A stretch of 64,000 nucleotides of DNA from the NCBI GenBank assembly GCA_039932715.1, contig JBDTPN010000003.1, positions 107,955 through 171,954 on the forward strand, in the 5' to 3' direction. This document shows positions 35,826-45,312 of the stretch, piece by piece. The notes below the pieces were generated by a model, which saw only the letters and a program-made list of their open reading frames with translations, searched no databases and was not told the origin of the DNA. The position numbers and the translations under genes were made by a program. Numbering within the stretch: position 1 is the first letter of the stretch; every line of letters starts with the position of its first letter. Origin of the DNA: ZC4RG30 sp039932715 (GTDB lineage: Bacteria > Pseudomonadota > Gammaproteobacteria > Steroidobacterales > Steroidobacteraceae).

Positions 35826-37225
35826 GGAAGAGCTCGCCCGATTGGCGTTGAGCGTCGTTCGACGGTCGCCTGCATTGGCGGAGACTGCCGCAGCGTTATG
35901 CCCGGATTTGCGCCGATTTCCTGGCCTGGATTTGGGACCACACGGAACTGGCGCGCAATCTGCGCCAGAATCAGCGTGCCCTCGAGTGTGCCGAAGTACA
36001 TACCGATGCACTGGTGCCGGCCGCCACCGAAGGGAAAATAGGAATAGCGATGCGTGGGCGCATCATCCAGGAAGCGCGCCGGATCGAAGCGCCGAGGATC
36101 GGACCAGAATTCCGGATGACGGTGAGTGAGCCAGGCCGACAGCAGCACACAGGCGCCGGGCGGAATGGCGTGACCGCCCACTACGCCTGCATCCGTGGCT
36201 ACGCGAGCCATGTACCACACCGGCGGATAAAGCCGCATTGCCTCCTGGAAAACTGCCTTGGACCATATCAGTCGTGGCACGTCCTCGAGCGTGGGTTCAC
36301 GCTCGCCTAGCACCTCATCGACTTCGCGGTGCAGCCGCGCCTCTGCCTCCGGATGATCTGCCAACAGCTTCCAGGCCCACGCGAGCGCCAGTGCCGTGGT
36401 CTCGTGGCCACCAACGAGCATGGTTACCATCTCGTCGCGGAGCTGCACATCATCCATCGGCCCGGACGGCGTCTCAGCTTCGATCAGCAACGTCAGCAGG
36501 TCTCGGGGACGTTGTCCCGCAGTCTGCGTGCGGCGTCGGGCAATCATTTCGTAACATGTCGCGTCAACTACTTTTCTGGCCGCCGCGAAGCCCGCGCTGC
36601 TTGTGGGCGTGAACTGCATGGGCATGCCGAAGATAGTCCAGGAAATGTCGCTGAGATCGAGGATGGTTTGCGTAACCGCCTCGCACAATTCATTGGCGCG
36701 GTCCGCGGACAGATCTTCACTGAAGAGCGTGCGTACCACGATGTGAAGCGTAAGCCGTGTCATTTCCCGCGTGACGTCGAGCGACTGCCGCCCATCCGCG
36801 GCATCGCGCCAACAGGCAACCATCCGCGCGGTTTCACGAGTCATTGCGCAAACCATCGGATCGATCTTGAGTGGCAGGAAATCACGCTTCATGACGTGCC
36901 GCTGCGAGCGCCAACGCGGACCGTCGCTGGCCAGCAGACCGTCACCGAGCATCATCCGAATCAGCGAGGCACGACGAAAGTTCTGATCGTGCAGGATCGC
37001 GCGCACGTGGTCGGGATGTACGAAAAGCAAGCAGGGGCCCATGCGCGACTGGTAGCGCACGACATCGCCGTATCGCTCGACCAGGTCACTCATGAAAGCC
37101 AGTGGATCGACGGGAATGTCGAAAAGGACGAGAGACTCCGGGCCGGGAGTGGTTGTGATGTGGCCCTGTTCAGCAGTGCGGAGGCTCGGCGGCATATATC
37201 GATCGAGAATAACGCCAAAACGCAC
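35822..37225 (-). CDS. Cytochrome P450
   Basis: 467 residues. The I-helix oxygen-binding motif is GGHETTA, the K-helix ExxR is EAMR, and the haem loop FPFGGGRHQCIG has its ligand at Cys406. No membrane anchor is evident, so it should be soluble and need ferredoxin partners. No redox partner gene is adjacent. The start could be the GTG at 37225 or the ATG at 37195; neither has a strong ribosome binding site. Coupling to the acyl-AMP ligase and the ACP-thioesterase suggests hydroxylation or desaturation of a carrier-bound fatty acyl chain, in the manner of acyl-carrier P450s. This is inference from context. Confidence 0.9.
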   Translation of the reverse strand: MRFGVILDRYMPPSLRTAEQGHITTTPGPESLVLFDIPVDPLAFMSDLVERYGDVVRYQSRMGPCLLFVHPDHVRAILHDQNFRRASLIRMMLGDGLLASDGPRWRSQRHVMKRDFLPLKIDPMVCAMTRETARMVACWRDAADGRQSLDVTREMTRLTLHIVVRTLFSEDLSADRANELCEAVTQTILDLSDISWTIFGMPMQFTPTSSAGFAAARKVVDATCYEMIARRRTQTAGQRPRDLLTLLIEAETPSGPMDDVQLRDEMVTMLVGGHETTALALAWAWKLLADHPEAEARLHREVDEVLGEREPTLEDVPRLIWSKAVFQEAMRLYPPVWYMARVATDAGVVGGHAIPPGACVLLSAWLTHRHPEFWSDPRRFDPARFLDDAPTHRYSYFPFGGGRHQCIGMYFGTLEGTLILAQIARQFRVVPNPGQEIGANPGITLRQSPPMQATVERRSTPIGRALP

Positions 37226-37312
37226 GCACCGACCGAAGCCAGGACAATTCCGCGGTTATGTTAATCCCATCGACAACCTGGCCTCGGAATGGTCCTGGCA
37301 GTCAGCTGGATT

Positions 37313-37843
37313 TCAGTCCGCAGGTGATACGTTGCGCAACTTGATCAGCCACTGGCCGTTGACCCGCACTACCTCATCCACACTGCGACCCACTGCACCC
37401 ACGCGCGCCGGAGTGTCAGGCCCAAGGGCGGTGAACATGGTCACCCAATAGGCATTGTAGGTGGCGTGGTCGGCATCCTTGAAAGTGATGGAGTGGTTGG
37501 TTTCCATGTGCAGGGTGCCGGGTCGTTTGGGTTCGCCCTTGGCCTCGCGATCAATGCGACCCTGCTTGAGGTCCGCCACCATTTTATGCAGCGCCGCGCG
37601 ACCCTTTGTGGCCTTGTCACCCGTGCCGAACTGCCCGTCTTCGGTGTACACGGCCGCGTAGGCGTCCGCATCACTGGAATCCAGGGCGCGCGCGTAGCGC
37701 CACATCAGGTCTTCAATGGCAGCGCGATCCTGCGCATGGCGCATCATCTGTACGCCGGTCATGGCCGCGTTGGCCGGCAATCCCGTCATCGCAAAGCACC
37801 CCAGCAGTGCAGCCATGACCAGAGATGTGAATTTCAATTTCAT
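37313..37843 (-). CDS. Exported SnoaL-like protein
   Basis: 176 residues with a signal peptide (about 1-26, ending PANAA). The SnoaL-like fold is indicated by AIEDLMWRYARALDSSDADA, then YTEDGQF and the late RVNGQWLIKLR. The ATG at 37843 has GGGAGG nine bases upstream. It sits 87 bases before the P450 on the same strand, so it may be transcribed with it. SnoaL-like proteins can be cyclases, dehydratases or of unknown role; no active-site residues are certain. Confidence 0.78.
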   Translation of the reverse strand: MKLKFTSLVMAALLGCFAMTGLPANAAMTGVQMMRHAQDRAAIEDLMWRYARALDSSDADAYAAVYTEDGQFGTGDKATKGRAALHKMVADLKQGRIDREAKGEPKRPGTLHMETNHSITFKDADHATYNAYWVTMFTALGPDTPARVGAVGRSVDEVVRVNGQWLIKLRNVSPAD

Positions 37844-37865
37844 GTTTATCGCCTCCCGTTTGCTG

Positions 37866-38654
37866 CTAGCGCGCGGCTTCGTGCCGCAACTGTTCGGTCC
37901 GTTCGGCGCCCAGGTAACGCTTCACGAGGCTGTGCACGAGGTACAGCACCGGAATCATCGCCACCGCGGCCAGCATCTTGTAGAGATAATTGACTGTGCC
38001 CACCGCGAGGAACTGCGATACCGGCCATTTCTGCGGCCCGATCACGAATGCGATGTAAAGCACTATGAAGCTGTCGAACAGCTGTGACACAGCCGTTGAG
38101 CCGGTTGCCCGCAACCACATGTGCTTTTCGCCAGTAAGCTTGAGTATGCGATGGAATATCGTGACGTCGACCAGCTGGCCCACGAGGAAAGCGGTGACCG
38201 AGCCGGCGATGGTCCACATGCCCTGGCCGAAAATCTGCGCGTAGGCGCGCTGGATATCCGGCAGGCCCAGTTGCGCGTTGGCCTCGATCCAGAATGGTGC
38301 TGGCGCCAGGCCAATTGCCAGATACGCCGCGATGAACGCCCAGGAAATGAAACATACGGCCACCCATGACACCAGGCGTACGCCGCGCAGGCCGAAATAT
38401 TCGTTGATGATGTCTGTCAGCACAAACACCAGCGGCCAATAGACCACGCCGGCTGTGAAATTGAGGGTTCCGGAAACCCCGAGCAGGCTCCAGTGGAAAT
38501 CGCTGGTGCCCAGCGTGCGTTCCAGCGAGAAAATTTTGACGCCGATGAACTCGGCCAGAAGCGCGTCGGTGACGAAGAAGCACGCCAGTACGATAAACAG
38601 ACGCGTGGCACGGTCGTCAGCCAGGTGCTTCGAACCGTTACCGAGCGTATTCAT
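37866..38654 (-). CDS. yhhQ: Queuosine precursor transporter (YhhQ/VUT family)
   Basis: 262 residues with about six membrane segments. The family signature includes EFIGVKIF, the YWPLVFVLTDIINEYFG segment with its conserved acidic residues, and FLVGQLVDVTIFHRI. YhhQ takes up 7-cyano-7-deazaguanine for queuosine in tRNA. It begins ten bases downstream of the sppA stop. Confidence 0.88.
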   Translation of the reverse strand: MNTLGNGSKHLADDRATRLFIVLACFFVTDALLAEFIGVKIFSLERTLGTSDFHWSLLGVSGTLNFTAGVVYWPLVFVLTDIINEYFGLRGVRLVSWVAVCFISWAFIAAYLAIGLAPAPFWIEANAQLGLPDIQRAYAQIFGQGMWTIAGSVTAFLVGQLVDVTIFHRILKLTGEKHMWLRATGSTAVSQLFDSFIVLYIAFVIGPQKWPVSQFLAVGTVNYLYKMLAAVAMIPVLYLVHSLVKRYLGAERTEQLRHEAAR

Positions 38655-38663
38655 CCGTGGCAG

Positions 38664-40508
38664 CTATTCGACTGAGCAGAAGCAGTAGGCCAATGCCTGG
38701 TGCGATTTGAGCTGACCCTGCAGTTTCACCAGCTCGCGCTGCAAGGGAGCCAGGGGTGCCAAGGTCTGCCTCAGCTCGCCCAGTGACGGGCCCGCCACCC
38801 TGCCAGCGATACGTGCCATACGTACATGCAGCTGCAAGGCCAGCTCCTGGGCCCATGACAGGTCCGGCTCAATGCGTTCCACTGCATAGCCTGGCGGCAA
38901 CTTGGCGAGTTGCGCAGCGGCCTTCACCGCGTCGTCGTAGCCGCCCAGCGAATCCACCAGCCCCAGCCGCTTGGCGTCATTGCCTATCCACACGCGACCC
39001 TGCGCGATCTCGTGCACTTCATCGCGCGTCTTGCCCCGGCCTTGCGCCACGTGGGTGAGGAATGTCTCGTAGCCATGATCGATGGTCAGCTGAATGTAGT
39101 CGCGAAACGCCGGATCCATGGGGCGGTCCAATCGCATCTTGCCCGCCAGAGCGGTTGTGCCCACGCCATCCACCGTGACTCCTACCCTGCCCAGCGTGCG
39201 ATCCAGCGTGGGCAATGCCGCGTAGATGCCGATGGAACCGGTGATGGTCATGGGACTGGCAAATATCCTGTCAGCAGGAGCCGCGATGTAATAGCCACCC
39301 GACGCAGCCACGTCGCCCATCGAGATGACCACCGGCTTGCCCTGGGCCTTGAGTGCCACCACTTCGCGATAGATTTCTTCCGACGCCTGCACGCTGCCAC
39401 CCGGGCTGTCAACGCGCAGCACAACCGCTGCGATGTCATCGTTCTTGCGCGCATCGCGCAGCAGCTGTGATTCAGTCAGTCCGCCCACCGTACCCGGCGG
39501 CTGTTCGCCATCCAGAATCTCGCCACTGGCAACCACAACCCCAATCCGTCCCGCTGCGCCCTTGTGCAGTTTCTTCTCGGCCTCGTGCACGCGCACATAG
39601 TCGCCGAGTTCTATGACCGGGTAGTCGTCCTCATCGGCGTCGCTGCCCACCAGTTCGCTCATCCGCTGCGTGACTTCGTCTTCGGACTTGAGCGCAGTGA
39701 TCAGGCCTGCGCCCATGGCCACTGCGGCGGTGTCACCATTGTTCTGGCGCAGCGCATCGATGTAGCCGTCGACATATTGCGATATGGCATCGGCGGGCAG
39801 CTTGCGCGCAGTGGTGACTGCTGCCTGCCAGCCTTGCCACAGGCCGCCCAGATACGCCAGGGATTCGACTTTGTCTTCGGGCGACATGTCCGTGCGCACT
39901 AGGTCTTCCGCGGCAGACTTGTACTTGCCCACGCGGAACAGGTGCATGTCCACGGAGAGCTTGTCGAGCAGTCCCTTCATGTAAGTGCGATAGCGGCCGT
40001 ATCCTTCTATGAGCACTTCGCCGGTGGGATCCAGGTAAATCTCGTCAGCCTGCGCCGCCAGATAGTATTGGGCCTGGTCGAAGTTGGTGCCCTGGGCCAC
40101 TACTTTCTTGCCCGTAGCGCGGAAGGCGCGTAAGGAAGCCGCCACCTCCTCGAGCGTGGGCTGGCCGGCGCCATCAAGGTTGTCGAGCTGCAGCAGGATG
40201 GCCTTCACGCGCGAGTCAGTGGCCGCAGCAGCGATGGATTCGGTGAGATCCCAGAGCAAGGTCTGGGACTGGCCTTGGCCGGAGGCCTCATCGAAGGCGC
40301 GGCGGATGGGATCACTGGCAAGCTGCTCGACGATCTCGCCCTGCGGCGCAATGTAGAGCACGGCGTTGGAGGGCAGACGCGGCACCGACCCGCGCAGCGC
40401 GCCAATGATGATGCCGAACACCAGCAACAGCAGCAGCAGATGCAGGACGCGGCGCAGGCCATCCAGACCGCGCCACACACCCCTGAAGAAACCGCCTGCC
40501 TTGCTCAT
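38664..40508 (-). CDS. sppA: Signal peptide peptidase SppA, 67-kDa type
   Basis: 614 residues, the double-domain SppA. An N-terminal membrane anchor (LLLLLLVFGIIIGAL) is followed by the catalytic lysine in GKYKSAAEDL and the catalytic serine in VAASGGYYIAAPADRIFA. It digests signal peptides left in the membrane. It follows rplS by 14 bases at the end of the ffh-rplS group. Confidence 0.93.
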   Translation of the reverse strand: MSKAGGFFRGVWRGLDGLRRVLHLLLLLLVFGIIIGALRGSVPRLPSNAVLYIAPQGEIVEQLASDPIRRAFDEASGQGQSQTLLWDLTESIAAAATDSRVKAILLQLDNLDGAGQPTLEEVAASLRAFRATGKKVVAQGTNFDQAQYYLAAQADEIYLDPTGEVLIEGYGRYRTYMKGLLDKLSVDMHLFRVGKYKSAAEDLVRTDMSPEDKVESLAYLGGLWQGWQAAVTTARKLPADAISQYVDGYIDALRQNNGDTAAVAMGAGLITALKSEDEVTQRMSELVGSDADEDDYPVIELGDYVRVHEAEKKLHKGAAGRIGVVVASGEILDGEQPPGTVGGLTESQLLRDARKNDDIAAVVLRVDSPGGSVQASEEIYREVVALKAQGKPVVISMGDVAASGGYYIAAPADRIFASPMTITGSIGIYAALPTLDRTLGRVGVTVDGVGTTALAGKMRLDRPMDPAFRDYIQLTIDHGYETFLTHVAQGRGKTRDEVHEIAQGRVWIGNDAKRLGLVDSLGGYDDAVKAAAQLAKLPPGYAVERIEPDLSWAQELALQLHVRMARIAGRVAGPSLGELRQTLAPLAPLQRELVKLQGQLKSHQALAYCFCSVE

Positions 40509-40522
40509 GCGGCGGCGATCAC

Positions 40523-40867
40523 TCAGACCTTTTCTTCGATACGGGCAGCCTTGCCCGACAGGTCACGCAGGTAATAAAGCTTGGCACGCCGCACATTGCC
40601 GCGACGCTTCACGACGATGTCGGCGATGGACGGGCTGTGCAACTGGAACACGCGTTCCACGCCCTCGCCGTGCGACATCTTGCGTACGGTGACCGAGGAG
40701 TTGTAGCCCCGGTTACTGCGCGCGATCACGATGCCCTCGTAGGCCTGCACGCGCTCCCGATCGCCTTCCGTGACTTTCACGTTGACGATAATGGTGTCGC
40801 CCGGCTTGAAGGCCGGCACCTTTCGCGTGGTCTTTTCAGCCTCAAGCTGCTGGATAATGTGGTTCAT
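40523..40867 (-). CDS. rplS: Ribosomal protein L19
   Basis: 114 residues, normal length. The conserved FKPGDTIIVNVKV, YEGIVIARSNRG and VERVFQLHSPSI segments are present. It contacts the 30S-50S interface. It overlaps trmD by four bases in the classic rpsP-rimM-trmD-rplS order. Confidence 0.98.
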   Translation of the reverse strand: MNHIIQQLEAEKTTRKVPAFKPGDTIIVNVKVTEGDRERVQAYEGIVIARSNRGYNSSVTVRKMSHGEGVERVFQLHSPSIADIVVKRRGNVRRAKLYYLRDLSGKAARIEEKV

Positions 40868-41610
40868 TTTTCGCTCTGCCTTTCCCGCAGGTAGTCATTC
40901 AACAATTCAGTCTCTTCCGCCGCCACCGGTCGGCCCAGGAACAGGTCCGGGCGTCGCCGCCACGTCCTGCCCAGCGCCTCGCGCAACCGCCAACGCCTGA
41001 TGCGTTCGTGGTCGCCGCCCTGCAGCACTTCCGGCACCTTCAATCCCGCGAACTCTTCGGGCCGGGTGTAGTGCGGCCAGTCCAGAAGACCAGTCGCAAA
41101 CGACTCCTCGACACTCGAGCGCGCATCATTCAAGGCGCCATCCATCAATCGCGCCAGCGCGTCGATCACGACCAGCGCCGGCAACTCACCGCCGGAGAGC
41201 ACATAGTCTCCGAGCGACAATTCCTCATCGATCGACGTCGCGATAACGCGCTCGTCGATCCCTTCGTACCGTCCGGCCACCAGCACCAGACCACCCTGGC
41301 GCGATAGCTCCAAGGCCCGCGCCTGCGTAAACCGTTCGCCCTGCGCCGACAGGTACACCCTGCGGCTGCCTTGCGGCACCCTTGCCCCGGCTGCAGCAAT
41401 CGCTGCGCACAAAGGCTCAGGCTTCATCACCATGCCCGGACCGCCACCATAAGGACGGTCGTCTACCGTTCGGTGCGGATCATCCGTGTGCGAGCGTGGA
41501 TCTTCCACTCCTACGGACAACAGGCCGCGCCGCAGCGCGCGCCCCACCACACCGTGCGTGAGCGCCTGCCGGATCATCTCCGGAAACAGCGTCACCACTT
41601 CAATCTTCAT
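40864..41610 (-). CDS. trmD: tRNA (guanine-N1-)-methyltransferase
   Basis: 248 residues. The SPOUT deep-knot region LVLVAGRYEGIDERVI and the active-site SLGDYVLSGGELPAL are present, with PYGGGPGMVM near the N-terminus. It methylates G37 of tRNAs. It overlaps rimM by eleven bases and rplS by four. Confidence 0.97.
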   Translation of the reverse strand: MKIEVVTLFPEMIRQALTHGVVGRALRRGLLSVGVEDPRSHTDDPHRTVDDRPYGGGPGMVMKPEPLCAAIAAAGARVPQGSRRVYLSAQGERFTQARALELSRQGGLVLVAGRYEGIDERVIATSIDEELSLGDYVLSGGELPALVVIDALARLMDGALNDARSSVEESFATGLLDWPHYTRPEEFAGLKVPEVLQGGDHERIRRWRLREALGRTWRRRPDLFLGRPVAAEETELLNDYLRERQSEK

Positions 41611-42112
41611 GCCAGTCCACGCTCACCCAGCGCTCCGCCGCATGCACCTTGAGCAGATGCTGCGGCACCGCTGGTATCCAGTGCTCGTTGGCACCGCGCA
41701 CCACCATCACCGCGCCGGTGGGCAGATCCACGAAATGCGAGATCCTGCCCAGCACCACTGCCTCGACATTGCGGACCTCGAAGCCCAGCAAATCTTCGCG
41801 ATAGTGTTCACGTTCGCCCAGTGGCGGCAAATCGCCGCGTGCGACCTGCACCCACCAGCCGGACAAGGCCTGCGCCTCGTCTCGATCAATAATTCCATCC
41901 AGGCGCACCCGCAACCGATCGCGGTAAAGGTCGCCCTCTTCCAGCCTGACAGTCCGTATCGCCCCACTGGGCGACACAACCTGCCACTGCTCATATTCGA
42001 GCAGGGCTTCGGGTGGGTCCGTGAAGGATCGAACCAGCAACCAACCTCGTATGCCCTGTGCCTTCGCGATCTGCCCCAGTGTCATGAACGACACGGCGTC
42101 ACGCGAATTCAT
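41600..42112 (-). CDS. rimM: Ribosome maturation factor RimM
   Basis: 170 residues. The N-terminal domain starts LGQIAKAQGIRGWLLVRSFT and the PRC-barrel follows (YREDLLGFEVRN). It helps mature the 30S head with S19. The ATG at 42112 gives the expected start; the open frame to 42361 runs antisense-like through rpsP and is not used. It lies 13 bases downstream of rpsP. Confidence 0.95.
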   Translation of the reverse strand: MNSRDAVSFMTLGQIAKAQGIRGWLLVRSFTDPPEALLEYEQWQVVSPSGAIRTVRLEEGDLYRDRLRVRLDGIIDRDEAQALSGWWVQVARGDLPPLGEREHYREDLLGFEVRNVEAVVLGRISHFVDLPTGAVMVVRGANEHWIPAVPQHLLKVHAAERWVSVDWHED

Positions 42113-42125
42113 TCGCAATGCCGGC

Positions 42126-42389
42126 TCAGCCGGTAGCGGCGGCCGACTGCTTGCGATAGGCCTTGACCAGCGCACCGACGCGTTCGGATTGCTGCGCGCC
42201 CTTGGAAAGCCAATGGTCAATGCGCGGCAGGTCGAGCCGGATCTTGGGGTCATTGCGCCGGGCAGTCGGGTTGAAGAACCCCACCATCTCCAGGCTCTTG
42301 CCACCTTGGCGCTTGCGATGGTCAGTGACCACCACATGGTAGAAGGGGGTATTGCGCGCACCGCGCCGGGTCAAACGAATAGTAACCAT
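42126..42389 (-). CDS. rpsP: Ribosomal protein S16
   Basis: 87 residues. The start MVTIRLTRRGARNTPFYHVV is diagnostic of S16, as is the FFNPTAR segment. It is the second gene of the ffh-rpsP-rimM-trmD-rplS group. The ATG at 42389 lies 52 bases after ffh. Confidence 0.98.
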   Translation of the reverse strand: MVTIRLTRRGARNTPFYHVVVTDHRKRQGGKSLEMVGFFNPTARRNDPKIRLDLPRIDHWLSKGAQQSERVGALVKAYRKQSAAATG

Positions 42390-42441
42390 AAGAATTTTTG
42401 GCCAGTCGGGGGGTCGAAAAAGAGCGCGGATTCTACGCAGA

Positions 42442-43809
42442 TCAACGGTTTGGAGCAAATGGGCCTCCGCCACCCATTTTTCCCGCCATGGCACCCATCA
42501 TCCGCTGCAATTTGCCCCCACCCAGCTGCTTCATCATCTTCTGCATGCCCTGGTGCTGTTTGAGCAGCCGATTGACGTCCTGGACCTGCATTCCGGACCC
42601 TGCTGCGATGCGGCGGCGGCGCGATCCGTCGATTATTTCCGGGCGGCGCCGCTCCCGGGGCGTCATGGAGTCGATGAGGGCAATCTGGCGCTTGAGTTCG
42701 GTGTCTCCCTGCCCCGCCGGCATTTTGCGGGCCATGGCTGCCCCGCCGGGCAGTTTGTCCAGCATCTGGGCCATGCCGCCCATCTTGAGCAATTGCTGCA
42801 ACTGACCCTTGAGGTCGTTGAAATCGAACCCCTTGCCGCTGGACATCTTCTTGGCCAGCTTTTCGGCCTGCGCGACATCGACGTTTTTTCGTACGTCTTC
42901 TACCAATGCGACAACATCGCCCATGCCCAGGATGCGCCGCGCCATGCGATCGGGATCGAAAGGCTCCAGCGCCTCGGTCTTTTCGCCGGTGCCCACGAAA
43001 AGAATGGGCTGCCCGGTAACCTGTCGCACCGACAGCGCGACGCCTCCGCGCGCATCGCCATCCGCCTTGGTCAGGATTACGCCCGTCAATGCCAGCGCCT
43101 CTCCGAAGGCGCGCGCGGAATTCACCGCGTCTTGTCCCGCCATGGCGTCCACCACGAACAGGCGTTCGTGAGACGTGACCGCAGCGTCGATGTCCTGCAC
43201 TTCGCGCATCAGGTCTGCATCGACATGCAGCCGGCCGGCCGTATCCACTATCAGCACGTCATAAACACCGCGACGCGCTTCATCCAGCGCACCGGCCGCG
43301 ATTTCCCGAGGCTGGGTGCCAGCGGAAACGGGAAAGAAATCTGCCTTTACCTGCGTGGCCAGTCGTTGCAACTGCAATACGGCTGCAGGCCGGCGGATGT
43401 CTGTGCTGACCAGCAGCACTCGCTTGCGCGCCTCGATCAATTGCCTGGCCAGCTTGCCGGCGGTGGTGGTCTTGCCCGCACCTTGCAGGCCAGCTAGCAG
43501 GATGACTGCAGGAGGCTGGACGCGAAGATCCAATTCCTTGCGTTGCCCGCCCATGATGGCCACGAGTTCATCGTGGATCACGCCTACCAGCGCCTGCCCC
43601 GGTGTCAGGCTGCCGATGACTTCGGTGCCCAGGGCCTTGAACCTTACGCCTTCGATGAATTGCTTCACCACCGGCAACGCGACATCGGCTTCGAGCAGGG
43701 CCATGCGCACTTCGCGCAAGGTCTCGGCGATGTTGTCTTCGGTCAAGCGGCCGCGGCCGCGAAGGGTATCTACGGCCTTGGAAAGACGTTCTGTCAGTCG
43801 GTCGAACAT
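42442..43809 (-). CDS. ffh: Signal recognition particle protein Ffh
   Basis: 455 residues. The GTPase (NG) domain has GLQGAGKTTTAGKLA and the RPAAVLQL and DTAGRLHVDADLM motifs. The M domain ends in methionine-rich helices (MKQLGGGKLQRMMGAMAGKM) that hold signal peptides and SRP RNA. Its RNA partner is encoded at 239-346. The start lies 7 bases after the radA stop. Confidence 0.98.
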   Translation of the reverse strand: MFDRLTERLSKAVDTLRGRGRLTEDNIAETLREVRMALLEADVALPVVKQFIEGVRFKALGTEVIGSLTPGQALVGVIHDELVAIMGGQRKELDLRVQPPAVILLAGLQGAGKTTTAGKLARQLIEARKRVLLVSTDIRRPAAVLQLQRLATQVKADFFPVSAGTQPREIAAGALDEARRGVYDVLIVDTAGRLHVDADLMREVQDIDAAVTSHERLFVVDAMAGQDAVNSARAFGEALALTGVILTKADGDARGGVALSVRQVTGQPILFVGTGEKTEALEPFDPDRMARRILGMGDVVALVEDVRKNVDVAQAEKLAKKMSSGKGFDFNDLKGQLQQLLKMGGMAQMLDKLPGGAAMARKMPAGQGDTELKRQIALIDSMTPRERRRPEIIDGSRRRRIAAGSGMQVQDVNRLLKQHQGMQKMMKQLGGGKLQRMMGAMAGKMGGGGPFAPNR

Positions 43810-43816
43810 GTCGAAA

Positions 43817-45205
43817 TTATACGGGCTGGTGCCGACCCAGCGCTGCGTTCAACGCTGCATCTATCCGCGCCACCCCCTGCACGTCGATCCCGGCAATCGG
43901 CGCGCGGGGCAGATTCTCCTGGGGCACCAGCGCGCGGCGAAAACCCAGCTTGGCCGCTTCCCGCACCCGCTCCTCTCCATAGGTCACAGGCCGCACTTCG
44001 CCCGTGAGCCCAAGTTCGCCAAACACCACCAAGTCCGGTGGCAGCGCGATATCGCGCAGACTGGAGGCCAGTGCAATGGCGACGGGAAGATCCCAGGCCG
44101 GCTCGTCGATGTCCAGTCCGCCCACCACATTGGCAAATACGTCGTGCTGTTGCAGGTCGATGCCGGCGTGGCGGTGCAGTACGGCCAGCACCATGGCCAG
44201 GCGTCCGGCATCTATCCCTTGCGCTACCCGGCGTGGCGCACCCAGGCGCGAAGGGTCCACCAGCGCCTGCACTTCCACCAGCAACGGCCGCGTGCCGTCG
44301 CGCGTGACCATCACCAGGCTGCCGATCACCGGCTGTGGTGCACGTGACAGGAAAATTGCGGAGGGATTTCGCACCTCGCGCAGGCCGTTTTCCTGCATCA
44401 GGAAGAACCCCAGCTCGTTGGCAGCGCCGAAACGATTCTTGGCAGCACGCACGCGACGGAAGCGACTGCCCGCGTCACGTTCGAAATACAGCACGGTGTC
44501 CACCAGGTGCTCGAGCATGCGTGGCCCGGCAATCGCGCCGTCCTTGGTCACATGACCGACGATCAGCACCGCCACACCCGTAGCCTTGGCGTGACGCACC
44601 AGCGCGGCCGTGCACTCCCGCAACTGCGTTACCGATCCGGCCGCATTGGGAACTGCAGCACTGGACAGGGTCTGGATGGAATCCACCACCAGAAGTGCCG
44701 GCGGATTGCCCTGTGTCAGCGCCAGCACCGAATCCAGGTCAGTCTCGGTAGCGACCTGCACATTGTCGTAGTCACCGCCCAGGCGCTGGGCGCGCAGCGC
44801 TATCTGGGCAGCGGATTCCTCGCCGCTGACATAGAGCACAGCACGCGTGGCACCCACGGCCTGTGCCACCTGTAGCAACAACGTGGATTTGCCTATTCCA
44901 GGCTCCCCGCCCAGCAACGTGACGGAGCCTGCCACCAGGCCGCCGCCCAGCACACGATCCAGCTCCCCCAGGCCCGAGGCCAGGCGTCCGGCCTCGGCGT
45001 TGACTGATTGGAGGGCGTGGCTAAGCGTGGCGGTCACCGCTGCCACCAACGGCCTGCCACGGCGTTCGGCTGCTGCTTTTACCGGTGAAACCACGGTGGG
45101 ACCCGATAACGTGTTCCATTCCCCACAATGCGGGCACTGACCCTGCCACTTGACCGATTCGCCCTGGCAGGCTTCGCAGATATGAACCAGCTGGGGTCGG
45201 GCCAT
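43817..45205 (-). CDS. radA: DNA repair protein RadA
   Basis: 462 residues. A C4 zinc finger (CEACQGESVKWQGQCPHCG) opens the protein. Walker A is GEPGIGKSTLLLQ, the KNRFG motif is present (AAKNRFGAANELG), and the C-terminal Lon-like domain follows. RadA promotes branch migration during recombination. The ATG at 45205 gives the standard MARPQLVHICEAC start; the frame extends further upstream but without similarity. Confidence 0.96.
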   Translation of the reverse strand: MARPQLVHICEACQGESVKWQGQCPHCGEWNTLSGPTVVSPVKAAAERRGRPLVAAVTATLSHALQSVNAEAGRLASGLGELDRVLGGGLVAGSVTLLGGEPGIGKSTLLLQVAQAVGATRAVLYVSGEESAAQIALRAQRLGGDYDNVQVATETDLDSVLALTQGNPPALLVVDSIQTLSSAAVPNAAGSVTQLRECTAALVRHAKATGVAVLIVGHVTKDGAIAGPRMLEHLVDTVLYFERDAGSRFRRVRAAKNRFGAANELGFFLMQENGLREVRNPSAIFLSRAPQPVIGSLVMVTRDGTRPLLVEVQALVDPSRLGAPRRVAQGIDAGRLAMVLAVLHRHAGIDLQQHDVFANVVGGLDIDEPAWDLPVAIALASSLRDIALPPDLVVFGELGLTGEVRPVTYGEERVREAAKLGFRRALVPQENLPRAPIAGIDVQGVARIDAALNAALGRHQPV

Positions 45206-45312
45206 TCGCGCGATCCTAACACGCGAACTGCTGCTCAGAACCGGCGCAAAGGGTCTCAAAACAAGCGCTTATCGAGTGCAGACGAGAGGCAAGTTCAAGT
45301 ACGATTCGACCG

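Noticed and set aside
35826..36011. An upstream extension of the acyl-AMP ligase frame
   Set aside because: It lies inside the P450 gene; the ATGA overlap start gives the normal family beginning.
33137..37225. A full polyketide or nonribosomal peptide cluster
   Set aside because: No ketosynthase, condensation, acyltransferase or reductase domain was found on either strand nearby.
45263..45270. AAGCGCTT core as a second LacI operator
   Set aside because: The flanking bases are not palindromic (no TG/CA arms), so it looks like chance.
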